A stretch of DNA of 13,389 nucleotides from Acidobacteriaceae bacterium (lineage in GTDB: Bacteria > Acidobacteriota > Terriglobia > Terriglobales > SbA1), in the NCBI GenBank assembly GCA_019237515.1, contig JAFAGX010000038.1, positions 1 to 13,389 on the forward strand, given 5' to 3'. Position 1 is the first letter of the stretch, and each line of letters starts with the position of its first letter. Under the pieces are notes generated by a model. The model was not told the origin of the DNA, did no database searches, and saw only the letters and a list, made by a program, of their open reading frames with translations. Shown here piece after piece: positions 7,411 through 13,389 of this stretch. The position numbers and the translations under genes are program-made.

Positions 7411-8484
7411 TCAGGCACGGTGAACCGAGAAACTGGCCGGGGAACAAGGCTGTGAGTTTATGACCGGGCACCTGGCCCAATGGCCGGGTGCAATCTCGGC
7501 CAAGGGCGGCAAATCAGAAGCACATTGCGGAATCTTCAAATCACATCTGGCTTCAAATGGGCACCCCGGCAATAGGCTGCGCAATGCAGGAACTGTACCC
7601 TCTATGGTCGGTAGCGGCTGTGATCGATCCGTATTCAGACTGGGCACAGCCTTCAGCAGTCCCCGTGTATAAGGATGGGCCGGCGCCGAGAAGATATTCT
7701 GCTTTGATCCCAGTTCGATTAGGTTAGCCGCATACATGACGGCTACCCGGTCGGCCACCTGCGATACCACTGCAAGATCGTGAGAGATGAACAGCATCGC
7801 GAGAGCATACTTCCGCTGCAGGTCGGCCAATAGTTCCAGGATTTGTGCCTGGATCGTGACATCGAGAGCGGTGGTTGGCTCGTCTGCGATCAGCAGCTTT
7901 GGGCGGTTCACAATAGCCATGGCAATCATGATTCGCTGCCGCATCCCGCCCGAAAGCTGGTGCGGATAATCGCGGGCTCGCCGGGCAGCGTCCGGGATCG
8001 CAACGTCTTGCATTGCTTGCACCGCTCGGCCCCATGCCTCTTTGCTAGTCATTTCGTTATGGGCCGCCGCCGCTTCGGCAATCTGATCACCCACGCGCAT
8101 AACTGGATTCAATGCAGTCATCGGCTCCTGAAAAATCATGGCGATCTTTGAGCCTCGCAGCAGGCGCATCTCTCGGTCCGGAAGCTGAACTAGATCCCGA
8201 GTGCCTGAGCCATCGTGAAGCAGGATCTCTCCGCGCAACCGCAAACCAGGCGGCAGCAGCCCCATGATCGCCAGCGACGTCAGCGATTTTCCCGAGCCGG
8301 ATTCACCGACGAGCCCGAGAACCTCACCTGCTGCAATCTCGAAACTGAGATCTCGCACCGCAAACGGTGGTCCCTTGAAAGAAGTTCGCGATTCATTGTC
8401 CGATCCGGTTTCGGAAGCCCGGCTCAGCGGCCCATTGTCAGGAACTTGAATCGAGAGATGGCGAACTTCGAGTAGTGCTGACAC
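7411..8484 (-). CDS. Oligopeptide/dipeptide ABC transporter ATP-binding protein (DppD/OppD type), orphan
   Basis: This ATPase subunit energises an inner-membrane peptide importer, normally as a heterodimer with a DppF/OppF partner. The 357-residue protein has Walker A GESGSGKS (60-67), Q-loop [10 protein letters not shown] (118-126), signature LSGGMRQR (177-184), Walker B LLIADE (197-202), D-loop TALD and switch His235 (ISHD). A C-terminal oligopeptide-transporter region contains HPYTRGLL and four cysteines (308, 314, 321, 339). Such cysteines bind a [4Fe-4S] cluster in structurally known DppD proteins; here that is inference. Walker A sits about 18 residues further in than in E. coli DppD because of a Ser/Asp/Gly-rich insertion at about residues 16-38. 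The start is a GTG at 8484 with TAGGA seven bases upstream. No permease, binding protein or partner ATPase is adjacent, so its complex must be encoded elsewhere. Confidence 0.92.
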   Translation of the reverse strand: MSALLEVRHLSIQVPDNGPLSRASETGSDNESRTSFKGPPFAVRDLSFEIAAGEVLGLVGESGSGKSLTSLAIMGLLPPGLRLRGEILLHDGSGTRDLVQLPDREMRLLRGSKIAMIFQEPMTALNPVMRVGDQIAEAAAAHNEMTSKEAWGRAVQAMQDVAIPDAARRARDYPHQLSGGMRQRIMIAMAIVNRPKLLIADEPTTALDVTIQAQILELLADLQRKYALAMLFISHDLAVVSQVADRVAVMYAANLIELGSKQNIFSAPAHPYTRGLLKAVPSLNTDRSQPLPTIEGTVPALRSLLPGCPFEARCDLKIPQCASDLPPLAEIAPGHWARCPVINSQPCSPASFSVHRA

Positions 8485-8531
8485 ACCTGAATCCTACCAA
8501 CTTGCCGCGAAAGAGTGCCAGAGAACCCGGT

Positions 8532-9371
8532 CTATTGGCCGAGAATCAGCGGCAGGCCGTTCTTACTGTTACCAATTACTACAACCTTTGAGTTCGGACT
8601 CTTTGACAGATTCTCGGTGGCTTCAATGCCTTTCCATTCCAAAAGCTGCGGGCTGATCCCCTGGGCAACGATCTGTTGGAAGTCGCGTATGCCTTGCGCC
8701 TCGATCCGTTTGCGCTGCGCTTCCTGGGTTTCCTTCTGCAACTTGAAGTTCATCGCCAGGGCGTCCTGCTCAGCTTGCTGCTTCGCTTCGATCGAGGCCT
8801 TCAGTGTTGCCGGAAGTTGAATATCGCGAAGCAGGATGCTTTCGATGAAGAAGCCGCGGCTGCCCAGCACGCCTCCAAGCTGATCATAGATTTGCTTCGC
8901 CACCATCTCCCGTTCACCGGTGTACAGCGCATTGGCTGTATGGGAAGCCGTAGCCTCGCGGATTGCGGCACGAAGGTTCGGTTCGATCAGCACAGTCTCG
9001 TACGCAGGTCCGATCTTTTGGTAAACGTCAGCAGCTTTGCCCGGGTCAAGATGGTAGATGAGTGAAGTATCAAGATTCATTACCAATCCTTCGCTCGACG
9101 GCACACTTGCAGACTCTTTAATCTCCTGGGTGCGAACCGACATTTCGTTGTTCGTCTTAAACGGGCTGATCAGGTGCATGCCCTCCGGCAGGACTTCCCC
9201 GGTCACGCGACCGAACAGCGTAATCACGCCGACATGACCCGATTCCACCCGTGTCAACGAAGCGAAAAATAGAATGATGGCGATGAACGCCACTATCGCC
9301 AAACCCACCAAGCGAACAAATGGGCCTGAGTTAGCGTGAATGACTCGCGGGCCGCTGCCAAAACTGCTCAT
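8532..9371 (-). CDS. SPFH/band 7 (prohibitin-like) membrane protein
   Basis: The product has 279 residues from the ATG at 9371, which has an excellent GGGAGG (9385-9380) eight bases upstream; a TTG two codons earlier would leave too little space. One N-terminal membrane segment (about residues 20-41, VGLAIVAFIAIILFFASL) anchors it to the inner membrane, followed by a band-7 domain (VESGHVGVITLFGRVTGEVLPEG, then EMSVRTQEIKES and ALYTGEREMVAKQI). A helical Ala/Gln/Glu-rich coiled coil follows (about residues 195-235: IEAKQQAEQDALAMNFKLQK, then ETQEAQRKRIEAQG). This is the prohibitin/HflK-like plan: ring-forming scaffolds that organise membrane proteins and often restrain proteases such as FtsH. 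No protease or NfeD-like partner is adjacent. A TACAAT (9398-9393) just upstream may be its -10 box. It lies between YceI and the ABC ATPase gene on the same strand. Confidence 0.9.
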   Translation of the reverse strand: MSSFGSGPRVIHANSGPFVRLVGLAIVAFIAIILFFASLTRVESGHVGVITLFGRVTGEVLPEGMHLISPFKTNNEMSVRTQEIKESASVPSSEGLVMNLDTSLIYHLDPGKAADVYQKIGPAYETVLIEPNLRAAIREATASHTANALYTGEREMVAKQIYDQLGGVLGSRGFFIESILLRDIQLPATLKASIEAKQQAEQDALAMNFKLQKETQEAQRKRIEAQGIRDFQQIVAQGISPQLLEWKGIEATENLSKSPNSKVVVIGNSKNGLPLILGQ

Positions 9372-9449
9372 ATGCAATTCCTCCCTGCCCTCATTGTAGA
9401 CATGAGTGCTGATCTGCGGAGTAGTTAAGGAAGCCCCGGGCTGAGGCGT

Positions 9450-10022
9450 TCACTGTCCGGGCACGATCGAAAACTCGATATCCAGCTGGTCTTTTACCTT
9501 GACCACGCCGCCTCCAACCCGAATGGGCTGAATACCAAAATCGGTCTGCTTAAGCTCGCATTTCCCAACGTAGGCGTCTTGTTGCTTATGGACGGCGGTC
9601 GCTACGCCATGAGTTTGGCCGTGCAGCTTTAGATCTCCACGCACCTGCCAGGCGTCTGGACCGGTTTTCTGCACCGAGGTCGAATGAAAACTGATTTCCG
9701 GATATTTTTCGCTTTCCAGCACCTGTGTCTGCATCGTTCGCTGCACTTCCGCTTGCTTCTCGGCAGATAGGGTTTTGTCCTCTTCTACCTTCAACTTTGC
9801 AGCTTCAACGCGAAAGGAAATGCTGGCAGGCGTGGCTTCGTCTAACTTGCCGTCAGCGAGGGGAGCCGCTACCCAATGCTCATGACCGGCAGCGGAAAAG
9901 ACTCCAGCCTTACCGACATGGATTCGGATTGTGCTGCGCGCAGTGTCAAGCGTGCGGTCTTCCGACGCAGCAATGGTTGGAACTACGAGAATCAACAAGA
10001 CGAAGCCTAGCCGAAGTTTCAT
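9450..10022 (-). CDS. Secreted YceI-family protein
   Basis: With the ATG at 10022 the protein has 190 residues and a compact signal peptide (KLRLGFVLLILVVPTIAA, cleavage near residue 19). An ATG at 10049 would add nine polar residues before it; neither start has a good Shine-Dalgarno. The remainder is a YceI-like lipocalin barrel: RTLDTARSTIRIHVGKAG at the start, AAGHEHWV, ESEKYPEISFHST with Trp/Arg at DAWQVRGDLKLHGQTHGVA, and an IEFSIVPGQ end. YceI proteins are periplasmic and bind amphiphilic or isoprenoid molecules in the few structures known; the ligand here is unknown. The VRGDLKLHGQTH segment is a family signature. It lies 78 bp upstream of the SPFH gene. Confidence 0.88.
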   Translation of the reverse strand: MKLRLGFVLLILVVPTIAASEDRTLDTARSTIRIHVGKAGVFSAAGHEHWVAAPLADGKLDEATPASISFRVEAAKLKVEEDKTLSAEKQAEVQRTMQTQVLESEKYPEISFHSTSVQKTGPDAWQVRGDLKLHGQTHGVATAVHKQQDAYVGKCELKQTDFGIQPIRVGGGVVKVKDQLDIEFSIVPGQ

Positions 10023-10311
10023 GTCGGAAGCTGACCTACTCGTCAGCATTTGAGCATAATTCTAGGCCTTCATTTGTCACGGATGGGTAAAATGCATTTG
10101 CCCCAGCGATGTGAACCTGCTGAGATAATCGCTGGGCTGTTTCTCATTCGAGCGAAGGATCCTCGCAGGCCACCTCAAAATGAGGCTTTCCCCGCCTGAT
10201 TCTGCTCCTATTCGGCGGTCTCCCTAACAGCCCAAGCGTCTAACCTCATGCTAGGAGCGAACCGCAGGTTTGCAAACGTAACCGTCGTCACTATGGCGGG
10301 TAATGCCCCAC
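10023..10311. other. Non-coding gap between the DUF5678-like gene and the YceI gene
   Basis: This 289-bp stretch has no ORF I can support on either strand. It contains the 9-bp inverted repeat described separately (10102-10136), a short CCTCA/TGAGG hairpin with an AAA loop (10173-10185), a 10-bp perfect palindrome GTTTGCAAAC (10268-10277) and a weak minus-strand -10-like TAGAAT (10064-10059) before the YceI gene. It probably holds the end of the upstream transcript and the YceI promoter. Confidence 0.5.
10102..10136 (-). repeat. 9-bp inverted repeat, possible transcription terminator
   Basis: CCCAGCGAT (10102-10110) and ATCGCTGGG (10128-10136) are exact reverse complements with a 17-base loop. 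It lies between two minus-strand genes, downstream of the small-protein gene and upstream of the YceI gene, where a terminator is expected. The bases following on the minus strand (GGCAAATGCATTTT) lack an immediate T-run, so if it terminates it is non-canonical; an operator is the alternative. Confidence 0.4.
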
Positions 10312-10710
10312 TCAAGCTGCCTCGGTCGATGATTGTAAGGGCGCGTCCGAATCGGGCGGAACCTCTGTCAAACTCACGTTGGGATGCCCGGCAGCGCGTG
10401 CTTTTTGCTCCGCCTCGTCCCGAGTCTCGCCCGTTGCCACAATTTCAGTATTGCCCACCGATAAGGCCACCCAAGTGCCTGGCGCTAACCCGCCAAAGAG
10501 CCTGGTTACATTGCCAGATTGCGTGAGCGAATCCTCGGCAGCAGGATCTGGAATGCTGGATAAAGGGTCGCTCGTGGGAAACGAATCCGCCAGAGTCTTG
10601 TCCAGCATCTTTTCGCGGCCCTCGTGCTCTACGGACACCTCCCGATCCTCAGGGTCGCGCTTCGAAGCCGGATTATTTGTGTGCTGTAAACGATCATTGC
10701 TATTGCTCAT
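10312..10710 (-). CDS. Small hydrophilic protein with a DUF5678-like C-terminal domain
   Basis: The 132-residue product has a strong ribosome-binding site (GGAG five bases before the ATG at 10710). The N-terminal half is charged and probably disordered (SKRDPEDREVSVEHEGREK), followed by a short motif, LADSFPTSDPLS, that recurs in many small uncharacterised bacterial proteins. The C-terminal part, about residues 73-118, reads GLAPGTWVALSVGNTEIVATGETRDEAEQKARAAGHPNV and onward; it resembles DUF5678, a small beta-alpha module of unknown role (W-V-A, V-x-x-G, then an amphipathic helix). No enzyme motif, signal peptide or membrane segment is visible. It starts 24 bp after the stop of the upstream small-protein frame, so the two are almost surely co-transcribed. 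The family assignment is from memory of the pattern; the function is unknown. Confidence 0.7.
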   Translation of the reverse strand: MSNSNDRLQHTNNPASKRDPEDREVSVEHEGREKMLDKTLADSFPTSDPLSSIPDPAAEDSLTQSGNVTRLFGGLAPGTWVALSVGNTEIVATGETRDEAEQKARAAGHPNVSLTEVPPDSDAPLQSSTEAA

Positions 10711-10734
10711 AAGATCTCCACAATTGCGAATTGA

Positions 10735-11067
10735 TCACGCCGCCTCATCCTCGCGGTTCTGCGGAGGCACGTCTTCAGGATTCCCATACTCCTCGTGCGT
10801 GTGCACAGGACGTTCGGGATGATCGGCAGCATCTTCGATCCCGTCCACTGCAGTCGCTTCCAGGCCTTGGCCAGTCTCGGCCAATTCCCCTGGCGACTCC
10901 TCCGTTGCATCCCTCACGGAAGAAACTTCTTGCAAGCTGCCATCCTGTCCCGCGCTATTCAAGCCAACCTGGCCCGGATCGGTGCCAAGTTCATCCAGTT
11001 TCGCTTCCAAATCGCGTTTACGCTCTGGGGATCGTTCATCCTTGTGATCTATCGGATTTCTTGCCAT
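10735..11067 (-). CDS. Small acidic hydrophilic protein, internal in-frame start within the acetyltransferase frame
   Basis: Starting at the ATG at 11067, this frame encodes 110 residues beginning MARNPIDHKDERSPERKRDL and rich in Glu, Asp, Gly, Pro and Ser, with no hydrophobic core, membrane segment or signal peptide. It looks intrinsically disordered. I do not recognise a family. The case for independent translation is the AGGAGG at 11080-11075 ending seven bases before the ATG, one of the best ribosome-binding sites in the window, at the point where protein character switches from folded enzyme to disordered tail. It shares character with the next gene (10312-10710), 24 bp downstream. The alternative is that it exists only as the C-terminal tail of the 482-residue fusion, or in both forms. 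Confidence 0.6.
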   Translation of the reverse strand: MARNPIDHKDERSPERKRDLEAKLDELGTDPGQVGLNSAGQDGSLQEVSSVRDATEESPGELAETGQGLEATAVDGIEDAADHPERPVHTHEEYGNPEDVPPQNREDEAA

Positions 11068-12183
11068 TTCATTTCCTCCTCGGATAAACAGAGCATTAGA
11101 TGCCTTCAGGCTTCGAGGGAAATACCTTGATCGGTGGGTGTAATGGGGTTCTGCCCCCCAGGTCTCAAACTTGTAAGGTTCATCGCCCTGCAGGAAATCA
11201 AAAACAAGAGCTCCTTCTCGTGCCGCCTGCTCGATGGCAAACGCGATCAACTGGCTCGCCGGCGCGATCGCCGAATACGCAGGGTCAAAGCCAAAGTTGT
11301 AAAGGTGAGCGCGATGAGCGTGGTGCATCACCAATGCGACCGCAATGCTTTTGCCATTCAAACGCATTGCATGCAGCCGTAGCATTCCGGCTCCCAGGAG
11401 TTTCCTAGCAGCTTCGAGCAAAAACCCAGTCATCCCGTCATCAGAGAACATCCCTTTCAGGCCCCGCGAGTTCCACCGCTTGGAGTGCAAACCGTGCAGA
11501 TCCTGCATGAGACCGTCGAGGGTCTCGTGATCAGCAGTAATGAATTCCACCAGACCTGCTTTTTGTGTTCGCCTTCGACGGTTTCGAAGATTAATGAGCG
11601 TGCTTTTCTTTGTTACAAAGTCGTCCAGTCGATGACCGCGAAGATGTAGTTGGGGACAGACGCCATCCCGGGTGTTGAGGCCCCCCAGCGCAGTTTCAAC
11701 CTGCAGCAGGGGAGAGCTTTGGCGTAGCCGATCAAGATCGGCGCAGTGCCAATCACCGACACCTTCGAAAGCGCACGCAAGTAGGTGTTGAGCCACTTGG
11801 ATACGCAGTTCATCTGGAGCGATTAGCACGTCGAGGTAGTCACTGACCGCCTTGCCGATAAAGAACAGCTGAAGAGCCTCATCCCTGCTTCGGCAAAGAT
11901 AAAACAGGGCCAGGCCGCAAAGTTTATGTTCTCGCCGTGCGGCGACAACCAGCGGCTCACCTTGACCAAAAAAATTCCACCATGGCAACAACCATGCCGG
12001 AGACTGAAAGGGAGTTGCATCGGGACAGCGCCAGAAAAGTTCCCACCATTCCGGGGTGATCGCCTGCAAATCGCGAAGCAATTGGACCGTAAGCCGAGAC
12101 GCCTTCTGGCCTGCCACAGCTCGTGCTCGGGTGAGGTTGATGGAGCTGTAGCCGCCCATACTTTCGAGGATGTTCCTCCGCAT
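10735..12183 (-). CDS. CelD/BcsL-type GNAT (FemAB-like) acetyltransferase fused in frame to a small hydrophilic protein
   Basis: The frame is open for 482 residues. Residues about 30-345 match the CelD/BcsL family: TPFQSPAWLLPWWNFFG (57-73), KAVSDYLDVLIAPDE (111-125), then an Acetyltransf_6 domain with LRNRRRRTQKAG (199-210), MLRLHAMRLNGKSIAVALVM (267-286), YNFGFDPAYSAIAPASQL and FDFLQGDEPYKFETWGAE. Members transfer acyl or aminoacyl groups and are common in exopolysaccharide loci, which fits the divergent glycosyltransferase. After about residue 366 the sequence changes abruptly to a charged, Glu/Asp/Gly-rich tail starting at Met373, which has its own strong ribosome-binding site (see 10735-11067). 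The enzyme therefore probably ended near the junction in an ancestor. Start choice is uncertain: the ATG at 12183 lacks a Shine-Dalgarno, and an ATG at 12159 is possible. Confidence 0.78.
   Translation of the reverse strand: MRRNILESMGGYSSINLTRARAVAGQKASRLTVQLLRDLQAITPEWWELFWRCPDATPFQSPAWLLPWWNFFGQGEPLVVAARREHKLCGLALFYLCRSRDEALQLFFIGKAVSDYLDVLIAPDELRIQVAQHLLACAFEGVGDWHCADLDRLRQSSPLLQVETALGGLNTRDGVCPQLHLRGHRLDDFVTKKSTLINLRNRRRRTQKAGLVEFITADHETLDGLMQDLHGLHSKRWNSRGLKGMFSDDGMTGFLLEAARKLLGAGMLRLHAMRLNGKSIAVALVMHHAHRAHLYNFGFDPAYSAIAPASQLIAFAIEQAAREGALVFDFLQGDEPYKFETWGAEPHYTHRSRYFPRSLKASNALFIRGGNEMARNPIDHKDERSPERKRDLEAKLDELGTDPGQVGLNSAGQDGSLQEVSSVRDATEESPGELAETGQGLEATAVDGIEDAADHPERPVHTHEEYGNPEDVPPQNREDEAA
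11075..11080 (-). promoter_or_regulatory. Strong internal Shine-Dalgarno (AGGAGG)
   Basis: AGGAGG on the minus strand lies seven bases before the in-frame ATG at 11067. It decides that translation can start inside the long acetyltransferase frame. In the fused reading these same bases encode the Arg-Gly-Gly just before Asn-Glu-Met373. Confidence 0.6.
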
Positions 12184-12306
12184 TCATTTTGTTGCGATTG
12201 AGTGCACAGAGGATTGCTGTCGCCGAAAATAGAACAGCATTGCGCTTTTGCCGGGCTGAGAAAACGGCAGCAGAGCTTCGTACATCCAATCCGCTCGGGT
12301 ATAACC

Positions 12307-13389
12307 GTGCGCATTCTCAACATTGCGTTTGCGCTGGCCTACGTAGGACCAGATGCCGTGGGCGGCGCGGAGCAAGTCTTGGCACATATCGAAAAGGGCC
12401 AGGTCGCCGCCGGACATGAATCGCTGGTCGTGGCGGCTGCTAGCTCGCACGCCCGTGGAAGGTTATCGGGCACTCCTTCCCAACCAGAAGAAATCACACC
12501 CGAGTATTACCGTTACCGCTATTTCGAGCATAAGAGAAAGATCGACGAGGCGCTGGCGAGCGAAGCGATCGACCTGGTTCACATGCATGGTTACGACTTT
12601 CATGAATTCATCCCACGCGGCGATGTCCCGGTACTCGTAACGCTGCACTTGCCGCTCAAGTGGTATCCCGAATGGATTTATCGGGCAAGACGCCCAAACC
12701 TGTTCATGAATTGCGTGTCCGCAGCACAGCGTACTGCGATCGCGGATTGCTCATTGATTGTCCAAACAATCGCAAACGGAGTGCCCATCCCACCGGTTGA
12801 ACCAACGACGATCGCTCAGCGGCACGGCGCCGTCGTCCTAAGCCGCATTTGCCCCGAAAAGGGCATACACCTGGCGATACAAGCTGCGCGCAACGCCGGT
12901 GTACAGCTCACGATCGCCGGTCGCGTGGAAGGTTATCCCGAGCATCTTGCCTATTTTCGTCAGCAAGTGTTGCCGGCACTCGATGAAAATTGCAGGCTGA
13001 TTGGCCCCGTTGGGGGAAACGAGAAGATTGCGTTGTTGCGATCCGCGAGCTGCCTTCTGGTCCCCAGCTTGGCACCCGAAAGCAGTTCCCTCGTAGCCAT
13101 GGAAGCGCTCTCGTGCGGCACTCCGGTGATCGCCATGAATACCGGAGCACTGCCGGAGATCGTGGAACATGGTCAAACAGGCTTTTTGGTCGAATCCGCT
13201 GATGAAATGGCGAAAGCCATTGCGTTGGTGGAGCGCATCGATCCTGTAGTCTGCCACCAAGCTGCCGTCGAGCGATTCTCAGCCGATCGCATGGTTTACG
13301 AATACCTCACGCTTTACGAGCGGCTTCTGGAGCAGAACGAGGTCGCTCTCAATACTGCCCAGGAGAGATCGGATTGGCAGCCGGGCACA
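12307..13389 (+). CDS. GT4-family (GT-B) glycosyltransferase, 3' end outside window
   Basis: The frame is open from the GTG at 12307 to the last base, giving 361 residues without a stop. The start is chosen because RILNIAFALAYVGPDAVGGAEQ is the classic first strand and GGAE loop of GT-B enzymes. A GTG at 12202 would add 35 non-conserved residues. The C-terminal sugar-nucleotide domain shows RICPEKGIHLAIQAA, LTIAGRV, an ALLRSASCLLVPS strand and the E-x7-E signature of GT4 (Glu258 and Glu266 in PESSSLVAMEALSCGTPVIA), then ALPEIVEHGQTGFLV. Such retaining enzymes add a sugar from a nucleotide donor to a lipid-linked glycan at the cytoplasmic face of the inner membrane. The divergent CelD-like acetyltransferase 123 bp away suggests a surface-polysaccharide locus. 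No good Shine-Dalgarno is seen. Donor and acceptor are unknown. Confidence 0.88.
   Translation, partial: MRILNIAFALAYVGPDAVGGAEQVLAHIEKGQVAAGHESLVVAAASSHARGRLSGTPSQPEEITPEYYRYRYFEHKRKIDEALASEAIDLVHMHGYDFHEFIPRGDVPVLVTLHLPLKWYPEWIYRARRPNLFMNCVSAAQRTAIADCSLIVQTIANGVPIPPVEPTTIAQRHGAVVLSRICPEKGIHLAIQAARNAGVQLTIAGRVEGYPEHLAYFRQQVLPALDENCRLIGPVGGNEKIALLRSASCLLVPSLAPESSSLVAMEALSCGTPVIAMNTGALPEIVEHGQTGFLVESADEMAKAIALVERIDPVVCHQAAVERFSADRMVYEYLTLYERLLEQNEVALNTAQERSDWQPGT

Noticed and set aside
6883..7455. Plus-strand frame of 190 codons opposite the phosphoesterase
   Set aside because: It lies wholly antisense to a gene with all metal-binding motifs and shows no recognisable domain.
9430..9445. GC-rich palindrome AGCCCCGGGCT after the YceI gene as a terminator
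   Set aside because: The arms overlap at the centre leaving no loop, and no T-run follows.
10248..10526. Plus-strand frame of 92 codons over the gap and small-protein gene
   Set aside because: It is mostly antisense to the DUF5678-like gene and has no ribosome-binding site or known motif.
11823..12323. Minus-strand frame of 166 codons in another phase of the acetyltransferase
   Set aside because: Its Cys/Arg-rich composition is typical of an out-of-phase reading, and the competing frame has clear CelD motifs.
1..13389. tRNA, rRNA, CRISPR array, insertion sequence, integrase or defence-system genes
   Set aside because: Read on both strands; no tRNA-like fold, regular short repeats, transposase motifs or phage/defence signatures were seen.

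Overview
The window reads as a chromosomal stretch of a moderately GC-rich, Gram-negative, free-living bacterium. The envelope-related products are a TonB-dependent outer-membrane receptor, three secreted proteins with Sec signal peptides, an SPFH membrane protein and a polysaccharide glycosyltransferase. This mix, with the FemAB/CelD-type acetyltransferase, fits soil Acidobacteriota (Terriglobia), but that assignment is inference from gene content and no marker gene is present to prove it.

Layout. Positions 1-4624 (+ strand) hold the 3' end of a BtuB-like TonB-dependent receptor, a secreted HExxH zinc peptidase related to the M2/M3 families, and a secreted phospholipase B-like Ntn hydrolase. 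All three look like scavenging or envelope-turnover functions. Positions 4632-5390 (- strand) encode a FucA-like class II aldolase. It is divergent from queA (5511-6596, +), the tRNA queuosine enzyme. From 12183 back to 6613 every gene lies on the - strand. In transcription order these are a CelD-like acetyltransferase reading in frame into a small hydrophilic protein, a second small hydrophilic protein with a DUF5678-like C-terminus, a secreted YceI protein, an SPFH/band-7 protein, an orphan DppD-type ABC ATPase, and a YfcE-like metallophosphoesterase. At 12307 a GT4-type glycosyltransferase starts on the + strand, divergent from the acetyltransferase, and runs off the window end. The acetyltransferase/glycosyltransferase pair suggests an exopolysaccharide or cell-surface glycan locus continuing to the right.

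Most genes are recognisable housekeeping or accessory families. I see no RNA gene, insertion sequence, CRISPR array, phage gene or obvious defence system. The features most worth a second look are: (i) an in-frame acetyltransferase/small-protein fusion with a strong internal Shine-Dalgarno and ATG exactly at the junction; (ii) a perfect 9-bp dyad just upstream of the secreted peptidase; (iii) a consensus -10 box so close to the queA start that its mRNA may be leaderless; and (iv) the neighbouring pair of secreted hydrolases, one of which resembles lysosomal phospholipase B-like proteins of eukaryotes.
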